Shown here: positions 43,307 through 52,674 of the stretch, piece by piece
Layout of the letters: each line of letters opens with the position of its first letter
Position numbering within the stretch: the first letter of the stretch is position 1
From: Bacteroides sp. 214
GTDB taxonomy: Bacteria > Bacteroidota > Bacteroidia > Bacteroidales > Bacteroidaceae
NCBI RefSeq assembly: GCF_010501015.1
Contig: NZ_QVML01000001.1
Span: 309,845 to 373,844, forward strand
Length of the DNA: 64,000 nt
Direction of reading: 5' to 3'
Made by a program: the position numbers and the translations under genes
Notes under the pieces: model-generated
What the model saw: only the letters and a program-made list of their open reading frames with translations
Databases searched by the model: none
Told to the model about the DNA's origin: nothing

Positions 43307-46019
43307 GCGTATTTTGATTCTTGACGGTGCAATGGGCACCATGATACAACAATATAATTTACAAGAAGAGGATTTTCGTGGTGAACGTTTTGCACATGTA
43401 CCCGGGCAACTCAAAGGGAACAATGATTTATTAAACCTGACTCGTCCGGATGTAATACAAGATATTCATCGTAAATATCTTGAAGCCGGTGCCGATTTAA
43501 TAGAAACTAATACTTTCAACGCAACTTCCATATCTATGGCAGACTACCACATGGAGGCTTACGTACGCGAAATAAATCTTGCCGCTGTAAAAATAGCTCG
43601 TGAGGTTGCCGATGAATATACTATAAAAACCCCCGATAAACCTCGATTTGTTATTGCTTCGATAGGACCTACAAACAAAACGACTTCCATGTCGCCCGAT
43701 GTAAACAACCCAGCATTACGATCCATGACATATGATGAATTGGTTGTTTCTTATATTGAACAAATAGAGACTTTGTTGACTGGTGGCGTAGATGCAATAC
43801 TTATTGAAACAATTTTTGATACACTAAACGCCAAGGCAGCAATCTATGCAGCAGAGGAAGCAATGCAAAGAACAAATAAGCAAGTGCCACTCATGCTTTC
43901 TATTACTGTTTCTGACATTGGAGGGCGAACGCTCTCAGGACAAACACTTGATGCCTTTCTAGCATCTGTGCAGCATGCAAATATCTTTTCTATTGGTTTG
44001 AACTGCTCATTTGGTGCACGCCAGTTGAAACCTTTCCTAGAGCAACTAGCCCTCAAGGCTCCTTATTATATTAGTGCTTATCCTAATGCCGGATTACCCA
44101 ATAGTCTTGGGTTGTATGATCAAAGTCCAAAAGAAATGGCTATGCAGGTAAAAGAGTATTTGGATGAAGGATTAGTTAATATTATTGGTGGATGTTGCGG
44201 TACAACCGATAAATATATAGCCGAGTATCCTTCTTTACTTAACACAGCTAAGTTGCATGTACCTGCAACCAAACCAACTAACCTTTGGTTATCAGGATTG
44301 GAGCTGCTAGAGGTAAAGAGCGAAATGAATTTTGTAAATATAGGTGAGCGCTGCAATGTGGCGGGATCGCGCAAATTTCTTCGATTGATTCAAGAAAAGA
44401 AATACGACGAAGCACTCTCTATCGCACGTAAGCAAGTAGAAGATGGTGCGTTGATTCTTGATTTTAACATGGATGATGGATTACTCGATGCAAAAGAAGA
44501 AATGACTACTTTCCTTAATTTAATTGCTTCAGAACCAGAAATAGCGCGTGTGCCGTTGATGATTGATTCTTCGAAGTGGGAAGTGTTACTTGCCGGATTG
44601 AAGTGCGTACAAGGAAAACACATTGTAAATTCTATTTCTTTGAAAGAGGGCGAAGCCAAGTTTGTTGAGCAGGCGCGTACTTTGCGCTCATATGGTGCAG
44701 CTGTAGTAGTTATGGCTTTTGATGAAAACGGACAGGCAGATACATTTGAACGTAAAATTGGAATTTGTGAAAGAGCATATCGGTTGCTGGTCGATAAACT
44801 GAATTATAATCCCTGCGATATAATCTTTGACCCCAATGTATTGGCTATTGCTACAGGGATTGAAGAGCATAATAACTATGCAGTAGATTTCATTAAGGCG
44901 ACAGGTTGGATTAAAAAAAATCTTCCCGGAGCAAGTGTAAGTGGTGGAATTAGTAATCTTTCTTTCTCATTCCGTGGCAACAACTATATTCGCGAGGCTA
45001 TGCATGCAGTATTTTTATATCATGCCATACGCGAAGGACTGGACATGGGTATTGTCAATCCGGCTACCTCGGTATTATACAATGACATTCCTCAGGATGT
45101 ATTGATTTGCATTGAAGATGTTGTCTTGAATAGACGACCTGATGCAGCCGGACGCTTAGTTGAATTGGCCGAACAATTGAAGGGAGCTACTGAAACAGTT
45201 TCTGCTGAAGCCAAGCATACTGCTTGGCGTGATTTGCCTGTAAATGATCGTTTACAATATGCCTTAATGAAAGGAATAGGAGATTATTTGGAGCAGGATA
45301 TCCAAGAAATACTAACTCAATATCCTAAAGCCGTTGATATTATTGAAGGACCGCTTATGGAAGGTATGAGTAAGGTTGGTGTGTTGTTTGGCGAGGGGAA
45401 AATGTTCTTACCGCAGGTGGTAAAAACAGCTCGTACCATGAAGAAAGCAGTTTCTATTCTGCAGCCCATTATTGAAGAGGAGAAGCAAGAAGGTGTCGCT
45501 TCGGCTGGTAAAGTGCTACTTGCTACAGTAAAAGGCGATGTGCACGATATTGGTAAGAATATAGTTTCTGTTGTAATGGCATGCAATAGCTATGAAATAA
45601 TAGATCTTGGTGTTATGGTTCCTGCAGAAACAATTGTGCAGAAAGCAATCGAAGCAAAAGTAGACATGATTGGTCTTAGTGGTTTGATTACTCCTTCACT
45701 TGAGGAAATGGTGCATGTAGCTGTTGAACTTCAGAAAGCCGGATTGCACATACCTTTATTAATAGGTGGGGCTACCACTTCCAAACTCCATACTGCTTTA
45801 AAGATTGCTCCGGTTTATAATGCACCTGTTGTACACTTAAAAGATGCTTCGCAAAATGCTACTGTAGCCAATAAGTTGATGAACTTGAATAATCGGAAAG
45901 AGTTTGTAGAGGAGTTGAACTATGAATATGAGCAGTTGCGTGAAAAAAGCAATGAATCGAAGGTTATCTCTGTCTCATTGGAAGATGCACGGAAGAATAA
46001 ATTGAATTTGTTTGATTAA
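43275..46019 (+). CDS. metH: Cobalamin-dependent methionine synthase lacking the activation domain
   Basis: A 914-residue enzyme. Order: homocysteine-binding barrel (1-~330; ILDGAMGTMIQ, zinc ligands in GLNCSFG and GGCCGT), pterin-binding domain (~350-620; NIGERCNVAGSRKF), B12 cap (~650-740) and B12-binding domain (~745-880; DVHDIGKN with the axial His). The C-terminal AdoMet activation domain of E. coli MetH (~330 residues) is absent, as is usual in Bacteroidales, so reactivation of oxidised cobalamin must use another protein. The start overlaps the gate gene by 32 bases. Confidence 0.95.
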   Translation: MKRTIQELICERILILDGAMGTMIQQYNLQEEDFRGERFAHVPGQLKGNNDLLNLTRPDVIQDIHRKYLEAGADLIETNTFNATSISMADYHMEAYVREINLAAVKIAREVADEYTIKTPDKPRFVIASIGPTNKTTSMSPDVNNPALRSMTYDELVVSYIEQIETLLTGGVDAILIETIFDTLNAKAAIYAAEEAMQRTNKQVPLMLSITVSDIGGRTLSGQTLDAFLASVQHANIFSIGLNCSFGARQLKPFLEQLALKAPYYISAYPNAGLPNSLGLYDQSPKEMAMQVKEYLDEGLVNIIGGCCGTTDKYIAEYPSLLNTAKLHVPATKPTNLWLSGLELLEVKSEMNFVNIGERCNVAGSRKFLRLIQEKKYDEALSIARKQVEDGALILDFNMDDGLLDAKEEMTTFLNLIASEPEIARVPLMIDSSKWEVLLAGLKCVQGKHIVNSISLKEGEAKFVEQARTLRSYGAAVVVMAFDENGQADTFERKIGICERAYRLLVDKLNYNPCDIIFDPNVLAIATGIEEHNNYAVDFIKATGWIKKNLPGASVSGGISNLSFSFRGNNYIREAMHAVFLYHAIREGLDMGIVNPATSVLYNDIPQDVLICIEDVVLNRRPDAAGRLVELAEQLKGATETVSAEAKHTAWRDLPVNDRLQYALMKGIGDYLEQDIQEILTQYPKAVDIIEGPLMEGMSKVGVLFGEGKMFLPQVVKTARTMKKAVSILQPIIEEEKQEGVASAGKVLLATVKGDVHDIGKNIVSVVMACNSYEIIDLGVMVPAETIVQKAIEAKVDMIGLSGLITPSLEEMVHVAVELQKAGLHIPLLIGGATTSKLHTALKIAPVYNAPVVHLKDASQNATVANKLMNLNNRKEFVEELNYEYEQLREKSNESKVISVSLEDARKNKLNLFD

Positions 46020-46065
46020 ATAGTTGATTTTTCGTCTTTTTGTTTCTATTCCTAATTTTATTGTA

Positions 46066-46073
46066 TATTTTTG
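46066..46073 (+). promoter_or_regulatory. Promoter -7 box of the symporter pair
   Basis: TATTTTTG, 28 bases before the small-protein ATG at 46102. It lies after metH, so the symporter pair is probably a separate unit. Confidence 0.5.
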
Positions 46074-46101
46074 CGCGATATTCATAAATAATTGCAGCAA
46101 A

Positions 46102-46224
46102 ATGTTTGGAATTGAAGACTCTCTGATATACTTACCCTACCTCTTATCGGTGGTATGCGTACTTTTTTCTATTTGGTATGGTGCGAAGAACTGGAATAAA
46201 GAAAACGATAAAGACGAAGAATAA
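46102..46224 (+). CDS. Symporter small accessory protein (40 residues)
   Basis: A 40-residue single-span membrane protein (span ~7-25, YLPYLLSVVCVLFSIWYGA) with a charged tail ending NDKDEE. Its stop overlaps the symporter ATG by one base (TAATG), so the two are translationally coupled. Small partners of this kind precede SSF symporters in several Bacteroidetes and may help assembly. I use the ATG at 46102; the open frame runs 26 codons further through the promoter region. Confidence 0.75.
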   Translation: MFGIEDSLIYLPYLLSVVCVLFSIWYGAKNWNKENDKDEE

Positions 46225-47789
46225 TGGATAATACTTTTATATTAGGACTCATAGTAGTTGCTTATCTCTTGCTTATTGCATTCTTCGGTTATCTGGGTTA
46301 TCGTAGAACAACTTCCTCAAACGATTATTTGGTAGGTGGTAGAGAAATGAACCCCATTGTAATGGCACTTTCTTATGGTGCTGCATTTATTTCGGCATCA
46401 GCTATTGTTGGTTTTGGTGGTTTTTCGGCTGCTTTTGGTATGGGTATTCAGTGGCTTTGCTTTCTGAATATGTTTGTTGGAGTGGTTATTGCTTTTATCT
46501 TTTTCGGTTTGCGTACTCGTAGGTTGGGAGTGAAGTTGAATGTAGGTACCTTTCCACAACTCTTAGGTAAGTTTTATCGCTCACGATCTATACAAGTGTT
46601 TGTGGCAGCAGTAATCTTTCTTGGAATGCCGCTGTATGCTGCGGTGGTGATGAAAGGTGGTGCTGTTTTCATTGAACAAATATTTCAAATAGACTTTAAC
46701 ATTGCTCTACTTATATTTACTTTGGTTGTCTCTGCGTATGTACTTGCCGGAGGAATTAAAGGAGTGATGTACACAGATGCCATGCAGGCAATGATCATGT
46801 TTAGCTGTATGCTATTTTTGCTCTATGGCTTTTACAAAGTTATTGGTATGGGCTTTGTCGAGGCAAATGAGGAATTAACCAAAATAGCACCTCTTGTTCC
46901 TGAAAAACTCCAAGCCGTAGGACATCAGGGGTGGACAAAAATGCCTGTCGCCGGATCTCCTCAATGGTATAGCTTGGTAACATCGTTGATACTTGGTGTA
47001 GGCTTGGGATGTTTGGCACAACCACAATTAGTGGTTCGCTTTATGACCGTTAAAAGTAGCAAGCAACTCAATCGTGGTGTGTTGGTCGGTTGTCTTTTTA
47101 TCTTGATTACGGTAGGCTCTATCTATCATGTGGGTTCGCTTAGTAATTTATTCTTTTTGAAAACAGAAGGAGCTGTAGCTACTGAAGTTGTAAAAGATAT
47201 CGATAAAATTATTCCTTATTTTATAGACAAAGCTATGCCCAATTGGTTTGCAGCAGTCTTTATGCTTTGTATTCTATCGGCAAGTATGTCTACCTTGAGT
47301 TCTCAGTTCCATACAATGGGAGCAGCAGCCGGATCGGATATATATAGTACTTACAACCCTCGTTCGCGTGGCAAACTTACAAACGTTATTCGGTTAGGCA
47401 TCTTGTTTGCAATCCTTGTTAGCTATATCATCTGCTATATGCTACCCAATGATATTATTGCTCGCGGTACGGCTATGTTTATGGGTATTTGCGCTTCCGC
47501 CTTTCTTCCCGCTTATTTTTGTGCATTATACTGGAAGCGTGTTACTCGTCAGGGAGCATACGCAAGTATGTGGGTGGGTACTTTGGCTAGTTTGTTCGCA
47601 TTGATATTCTTGCACGAGAAGGAAGCGGCGGCTCTTGGTATTTGCAAAGCATTCTTTGGTAAGGATGTGCTTATTGAAACCTATCCATTTCCTGTAGTTG
47701 ATCCAATACTTTTTGCACTTCCGTTATCAATACTGGCAATAGTGGTAGTAAGTTTGAATACTCGCAGCAAACTAGGGGTAAGCAGGTAA
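46224..47789 (+). CDS. Sodium:solute symporter (SSF)
   Basis: A 521-residue inner-membrane carrier with about 13 spans. SSF features: SNDYLVGGREMNPIVMALSYGAAFISASAIVGFGG in TM1-2 region, and CILSASMSTLSSQFHTMGAAAGSDIY holding the second Na+-site serines. Substrate not clear; proline, pantothenate and monocarboxylate carriers share these motifs. Its last 18 bases overlap the 3' end of the convergent mltF-like gene. Confidence 0.88.
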   Translation: MDNTFILGLIVVAYLLLIAFFGYLGYRRTTSSNDYLVGGREMNPIVMALSYGAAFISASAIVGFGGFSAAFGMGIQWLCFLNMFVGVVIAFIFFGLRTRRLGVKLNVGTFPQLLGKFYRSRSIQVFVAAVIFLGMPLYAAVVMKGGAVFIEQIFQIDFNIALLIFTLVVSAYVLAGGIKGVMYTDAMQAMIMFSCMLFLLYGFYKVIGMGFVEANEELTKIAPLVPEKLQAVGHQGWTKMPVAGSPQWYSLVTSLILGVGLGCLAQPQLVVRFMTVKSSKQLNRGVLVGCLFILITVGSIYHVGSLSNLFFLKTEGAVATEVVKDIDKIIPYFIDKAMPNWFAAVFMLCILSASMSTLSSQFHTMGAAAGSDIYSTYNPRSRGKLTNVIRLGILFAILVSYIICYMLPNDIIARGTAMFMGICASAFLPAYFCALYWKRVTRQGAYASMWVGTLASLFALIFLHEKEAAALGICKAFFGKDVLIETYPFPVVDPILFALPLSILAIVVVSLNTRSKLGVSR

Positions 47790-49166
47790 CGCTTGAGGAT
47801 ACTCTTTAATTTTCGATTTGTACGTATTGAACCGTGAGATTATATCTTTTACGAAGTTGTAAGTTTCGGTTCCTCTAAAGTAACCGTTTTTGCAAACGGG
47901 GTCGGCGTAGTATTGTTCGTGGCTTTTAAGCAATAGGTAAGTTTCTACGTTATCGTCCCAAACGTACTTGTCTTTTCCATACTTTTCTGCTAATGCCATG
48001 GCATCGTAAATGTGTCCTAATCCACCATTGTAAGCAGCCAACACGAATTTTATTCGTTCGTTATTGTCAGTAATCATTCCAAGACTTCTGTTTACGGATT
48101 TGATATATTTTACCGCACCTTTGATACTCTCTTCGGGGTCATTCATCTTATCACCCGGAACACCCATAGCACGTGCCGTAGCAGGCATGAGTTGCATTAA
48201 TCCTTGTGCACCTGCCCATGAAACAACATCTGGGTCAAAGTTAGATTCGGTGTAGGCTAAAGCTGCAAGTAGCCGCCAGTCCCAGTTTATCTCTTGCGCA
48301 TATTGCTTGAAGAATGTGTCGTATAGTGATATCTTTCCTTCTCGTAGGGATAAAATAGCTGTATATGGTATAGCTTTACTGGTTTCAAAATAACGTTTCA
48401 TACTTGCGGTATAGGCAGGAGAAGTGATATTCTCTTCGTGCCATTTGTTGGCAGCTTCGGCAAGGAGCGGACAATCTTTGCGTACCGCCCATGAAGAACG
48501 TTGGTCGTAGCTTACGGGTAGTCGCACATTCAAGTTAGGAAAATAGGTCTTGTTTAATAATGCAAGATCGTTATCGGCTACGGTATAGGGAATTTTTCCT
48601 TGTGCTACTTGAATAATAAGGTCTTCGCTATTGATGCTGTCGTTATCTACTAATTGTATGTTTATTCCTCCACCCAGTTCTTTGTTGAGCAGGTTGAGCC
48701 GGTCGTAATACTTACCGGTTCGTACATGTATTTCCTTGCCAATAAGTTCGGTAACATCTTTTACTACCTTTTCTGTTCCTCTTTGTACGAGGACTTGGTG
48801 GGTTACCGTTTCTTTTCCACAATAAAGCAGGCTATCTTTTAGCGGAATAGTAATTGGCATGTTGTACGCTATAATGTCTCCTTCACCATTAAGTAGTTTT
48901 TCAATGAGTTCCTGCACGTTATTGGCTGTCTCCATGCGTAAACTTACACCAAGGGTTTCGGCAAATTGTTGTGCAAGTTCGTACTGAAATCCCATTTCCT
49001 GTCCACGATAGTTGAAGTAAGATATAGAGCTGTTCAGTGTTAACACCACCAACTCTCCGCTATCTACAATTTGCGGAAGGTCGTAGCCTGTTTCTTTTGT
49101 TGACTTTTTATGGTTGCAGCTTGTCAACAATAAGGAGAAAAGCAACAATGAGCATAGCGTTCTCAT
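47772..49166 (-). CDS. Membrane-bound lytic transglycosylase, MltF-like
   Basis: A 464-residue lipoprotein (LLTSCNH lipobox). Residues ~30-265 form a periplasmic solute-binding-type domain, and ~285-440 an SLT domain with catalytic Glu in YTESNFDP, followed by GAQGLMQLMPATA and AYNGGLGH. This is the MltF architecture: the enzyme cleaves peptidoglycan glycan strands and the sensor domain may respond to muropeptides. It lies 5 bases after the uridine kinase gene on the same strand. Confidence 0.92.
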   Translation of the reverse strand: MRTLCSLLLFSLLLTSCNHKKSTKETGYDLPQIVDSGELVVLTLNSSISYFNYRGQEMGFQYELAQQFAETLGVSLRMETANNVQELIEKLLNGEGDIIAYNMPITIPLKDSLLYCGKETVTHQVLVQRGTEKVVKDVTELIGKEIHVRTGKYYDRLNLLNKELGGGINIQLVDNDSINSEDLIIQVAQGKIPYTVADNDLALLNKTYFPNLNVRLPVSYDQRSSWAVRKDCPLLAEAANKWHEENITSPAYTASMKRYFETSKAIPYTAILSLREGKISLYDTFFKQYAQEINWDWRLLAALAYTESNFDPDVVSWAGAQGLMQLMPATARAMGVPGDKMNDPEESIKGAVKYIKSVNRSLGMITDNNERIKFVLAAYNGGLGHIYDAMALAEKYGKDKYVWDDNVETYLLLKSHEQYYADPVCKNGYFRGTETYNFVKDIISRFNTYKSKIKEYPQALPAYP

Positions 49167-49171
49167 CTTCT

Positions 49172-49777
49172 CTACAAATGCTTTTTAATATACATGGTTA
49201 ATATTTTAATAGCAATTTTGTTGTTTCCACCTTCGGGGATAATCAGGTCGGCATAGCGTTTAGTTGGCTCTATAAACTGCAAATGCATAGGTTTCAGTAC
49301 ACGTGTATATCGTTGCATTACAGCTTCGGCAGTTCGTCCGCGTTTAACAATATCGCGTTGAATTACACGAATCAAACGTTCGTCGGGGTCGGCATCTACA
49401 AAAACCTTCAAATCCATCAGGCTGCGTAGGCGCTCATCACACAATGCCAGAATACCCTCGATGATAATAACCGGACATGGCTCAATGTGTATGGTTTCGG
49501 GTTGGCGGGTACACGTCAGATAGGAATAGGTGGGTTGTTCAATACTTTCTCCTGCTCGTAGTTTGGTGATTTGTTCGGATAGTAAATCCCAGTCGAATGC
49601 GTCGGGGTGGTCAAAATTAATGTTTTGCCGTTCTTCAACAGGCACATGACTGCTGTCTTTATAGTAGGAGTCTTGCGGTAATAAAACAACTTCGCTTGCT
49701 CCCAAACTCTCTATGATTTTCTTTACGACGGTGGTTTTTCCTGAACCTGTTCCGCCTGCTATTCCTATTATTAACAT
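49172..49777 (-). CDS. udk: Uridine/cytidine kinase
   Basis: A 201-residue P-loop kinase for pyrimidine salvage: Walker A GGTGSGKTT, DSYYKD, NFDHPDAFDWDLL, IIIEGILAL and the RDIVKRGR lid. Length and motifs match Udk throughout. First gene of a two-gene unit with mltF; a minus-strand -7 box TAGATTTG lies at 49799-49806. Confidence 0.95.
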   Translation of the reverse strand: MLIIGIAGGTGSGKTTVVKKIIESLGASEVVLLPQDSYYKDSSHVPVEERQNINFDHPDAFDWDLLSEQITKLRAGESIEQPTYSYLTCTRQPETIHIEPCPVIIIEGILALCDERLRSLMDLKVFVDADPDERLIRVIQRDIVKRGRTAEAVMQRYTRVLKPMHLQFIEPTKRYADLIIPEGGNNKIAIKILTMYIKKHL

Positions 49778-49798
49778 CGTTTATATATCTATTTGAAA

Positions 49799-49815
49799 CA
49801 AATCTACTATTTTTG
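49799..49815. promoter_or_regulatory. Back-to-back -7 boxes for udk and the Dabb gene
   Basis: TAGATTTG on - (49799-49806) serves udk; TATTTTTG on + (49808-49815) serves the Dabb gene about 80 bases downstream. The two boxes are only one base apart. Confidence 0.5.
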
Positions 49816-49895
49816 CGTGGATTAACTTAGTGTTTATTGACAATAAGTAAGCACGTATATGCAAATATAGAAAATAATTAATATATAATTTCCAT

Positions 49896-50195
49896 ATGAT
49901 TAAACACATTGTCTTATTTAAGCTAAAATCAGAGATTCCTACCGATGAAAAACTGATTATCATGAAAGCCTTTAAGTCTGCAATAGAAAGTTTACCTCCC
50001 AAAATATCCATCATTCGCAATATTGAAGTTGGCTTGAATATAAATGCTTCCGAAACATGGGATATTGCACTTTATAGTGAGTTTGATTCGTTGGAAGACC
50101 TAAAGACGTATGCTACGCATCCCGACCATGTAGCTGCTGCAAGTATTATATCCGATGTGAAAGAAAACCGTTCTTGTGTAGATTACGAATTTTAA
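49896..50195 (+). CDS. Stress-responsive A/B-barrel (Dabb) protein
   Basis: A 99-residue cytoplasmic protein. The start MIKHIVLFKLK, the central ETWDIALYSEFDSLEDLKTYATHPDH and the end CVDYEF are canonical for Dabb, a dimeric ferredoxin-like fold with unknown biochemical role. It lies upstream of dsbD with a 9-base gap to the chosen dsbD ATG. Confidence 0.9.
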   Translation: MIKHIVLFKLKSEIPTDEKLIIMKAFKSAIESLPPKISIIRNIEVGLNINASETWDIALYSEFDSLEDLKTYATHPDHVAAASIISDVKENRSCVDYEF

Positions 50196-50204
50196 TTGAA
50201 TAGT

Positions 50205-52199
50205 ATGAAAAGAATATCAATAATTTTTTCGGCGTTGTGTTTATTAGCATGTACATTAAACGCCCAAATGTTTGAACCTGTAACCTTCAAAACAACACTG
50301 AATACTATCGCCGATAATGAATATGAATTGGTTTTTGCCGCTTCGATAGAGCAAGGTTGGCATGTTTACTCCACCGAGCTTGGTGACGGACCTACATCTG
50401 CTACGCTTAATCTAGAAACATCAGAAGGTGTGGAACTTGTGGGTAAACTTACTCCTCGTGGAAAAGAAATAGCCAAGTATGACAATATTTTCGAGATGGA
50501 TGTGCGATATTTCGAAGAGAGTGGTGAGTTTGTGCAGAAGTTCAAAGTTACCGGTGCTACCTATAAAATAGGAGGCTACCTGGAATATGGCTCTTGCAAT
50601 GACGAAACCTGCTTACCACCAACGGCAGTAGAATTTGCTTACTCAGGTCAGCAAAAAAGTAATGCCGCTGTTGCTGTAGCTGCAGTTACACCAACAACTA
50701 CCGAAGAGGTATCGGCTACACTGCAGCCAGTGGAAGAGGAACCGGCAAGTGTTAACAAAACAGATTTATGGCAACCGGTTATCTCGGAGTTACAAGCCTT
50801 TGGCGAAACCACCTCACAAAAAGATATGTCTTGGTTATATATCTTTATCGCGGGTTTTGTTGGTGGGTTGTTGGCTTTGTTCACCCCCTGTGTATGGCCA
50901 ATTATTCCTATGACGGTTAGCTTCTTCCTGAAAAGAACCAAAGACAGAGCAAAAGCAATCACCGATGCGGTTACGTATGGTGTTTCTATTGTGATTATTT
51001 ATGTGGTGCTGGGCATTGCTATTACATTAATATTTGGAGCCAATGCACTAAATGCCCTTTCTACCAATGCTATATTTAATATTATCTTCTTTTTAATGTT
51101 AGTTGTCTTCGCAGCTTCTTTCTTTGGAGCGTTTGAAATAACGTTGCCGTCTAAGTGGAGCAATTCGGTAGACAGCAAAGCGGAGAAAACAAGTGGATTA
51201 ATCAGTATCTTCCTGATGGCATTTACGTTGGCATTGGTTTCTTTCTCGTGTACAGGACCTATCATCGGTTTTGTGCTGGTAGAGGTTTCTACAACAGGCA
51301 ATATCATTGCACCTATGATTTGTATGTTTGGCTTTGCTATTGCTCTGGCATTACCATTTACACTGTTTGCGCTTTTCCCATCGTGGCTGAAATCTATGCC
51401 GAAGTCGGGTGGCTGGATGAATGTAATTAAGGTTACACTTGGCTTCCTTGAATTGGCATTTGCGCTTAAATTCTTATCGGTTGCCGACTTAGCTTATGGT
51501 TGGGGTATTCTCGATCGCGAAACTTTCCTTGCTCTATGGATTGTCATCTTCGCCTTACTGGGATTCTATCTGTTGGGGAAAATCAAATTCCCGCACGATG
51601 ATGATGAAACTAAAGTAGGTGTAACCCGTTTCTTCATGGCGTTGGTATCGTTGGCATTTGCTGTGTATATGGTTCCCGGTTTGTGGGGAGCACCGTTGAA
51701 GGCAGTAAGTGCTTTTGCTCCACCTATGAATACGCAAGATTTTAATCTTTATACAAACGAAGTACATGCTAAGTTCGACGATTACGACGCTGGTATGGAG
51801 TATGCCCGCCTGCATGGTAAACCGGTCATGGTCGATTTTACTGGTTATGGTTGTGTAAACTGCCGCAAGATGGAACTTGCTGTGTGGACAGACCCAAAGG
51901 TAGGAAGCATCATCAACAATGACTACGTACTAATAACTCTTTATGTAGACAATAAAACGCCATTGCCCGAACGTATAAAGATTACGGAAAACGGTAAGGA
52001 ACGTACGCTTCGTACACTTGGTGATAAATGGAGTTATCTTCAAAATGTAAAATTCAGTGCTAACGCGCAACCGTTTTATGTACTGCTGGATAATGAAGGT
52101 AAACCATTAAACAAATCGTATGCTTATGATGAAGATATTGATAAATACGTTGAGTTTCTACAAACCGGTTTGAGTAATTACAAGAAAGCAGTTCGTTGA
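50205..52199 (+). CDS. Thiol:disulfide interchange protein DsbD
   Basis: A 664-residue protein that passes reducing power from the cytoplasm to the periplasm. Signal peptide, N-terminal DsbD-alpha domain (~25-150) with cysteines in SCNDETCLPP, eight-span core (~210-500) with the Cys motifs TPCVWPIIP and SCTGPIIG, and a C-terminal thioredoxin domain with GYGCVNCRKM. All three redox pairs are intact. The frame starts at a TTG abutting the Dabb stop; I prefer the ATG at 50205 before KRISIIF. Confidence 0.92.
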   Translation: MKRISIIFSALCLLACTLNAQMFEPVTFKTTLNTIADNEYELVFAASIEQGWHVYSTELGDGPTSATLNLETSEGVELVGKLTPRGKEIAKYDNIFEMDVRYFEESGEFVQKFKVTGATYKIGGYLEYGSCNDETCLPPTAVEFAYSGQQKSNAAVAVAAVTPTTTEEVSATLQPVEEEPASVNKTDLWQPVISELQAFGETTSQKDMSWLYIFIAGFVGGLLALFTPCVWPIIPMTVSFFLKRTKDRAKAITDAVTYGVSIVIIYVVLGIAITLIFGANALNALSTNAIFNIIFFLMLVVFAASFFGAFEITLPSKWSNSVDSKAEKTSGLISIFLMAFTLALVSFSCTGPIIGFVLVEVSTTGNIIAPMICMFGFAIALALPFTLFALFPSWLKSMPKSGGWMNVIKVTLGFLELAFALKFLSVADLAYGWGILDRETFLALWIVIFALLGFYLLGKIKFPHDDDETKVGVTRFFMALVSLAFAVYMVPGLWGAPLKAVSAFAPPMNTQDFNLYTNEVHAKFDDYDAGMEYARLHGKPVMVDFTGYGCVNCRKMELAVWTDPKVGSIINNDYVLITLYVDNKTPLPERIKITENGKERTLRTLGDKWSYLQNVKFSANAQPFYVLLDNEGKPLNKSYAYDEDIDKYVEFLQTGLSNYKKAVR

Positions 52200-52217
52200 C
52201 AAAACATGCGCTATACG

Positions 52218-52519
52218 CTCCAAGTATAGTTTGACGGAATAGGTCTTCACATTCACAAAGCGCTGTAAGTAAATGGCAGTAAGCGAGTTGTGTGTGAAGA
52301 CCTTCTCTTTTTGCTTTCACAGGGTCTTCACAAGATTTTTGGACTTCTTTTTGCTGTAAAACAAAGTCCGAAACGATGCAAAATGCGGTTCAAAGTGAAG
52401 TGAAAAACAGTCCGAAATTACAATGCTTATAGTATTCGTTCTGAATCCTTATAGTATTTGCACTGAATGCTTATAGCATTTGCTCCAAATGCTTATGGTT
52501 CTAGCTCCAAATGCCATAA
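52218..52519 (+). repeat. 22-bp array E within the ~300-bp intergenic element (copy 2)
   Basis: The GGTCTTCAC...GTGAAGACC module (52241 onward) is followed by units in exact 22-bp phase at 52366, 52388, 52410, 52432, 52454, 52476 and 52498. Early units carry GTCCGAAA/GTTCAAAG, later ones GTATTTG...CTTATAG and end CCATAAG. It is the + strand counterpart of the 36.4-kb copy, with the same order of parts. It fills most of the 475-bp gap before the thioesterase; the remainder holds only the promoter below. Confidence 0.9.
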
Positions 52520-52623
52520 GCAGAAAAACGGACTCGCACATTAACTAACTATTTATATCCAGTAGGTAGTTATGCAGATGCTTTCTTAGACAGACCTCAC
52601 TTTTTTAAGACGAGTTTAATTTA

Positions 52624-52631
52624 TATATTTG
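52624..52631 (+). promoter_or_regulatory. Promoter -7 box of the thioesterase gene
   Basis: TATATTTG, 44 bases before the ATG. Confidence 0.5.
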
Positions 52632-52674
52632 TGCTTCAAACTAAGAAAAGTAAACGTAAACAATAAACTGAAAA

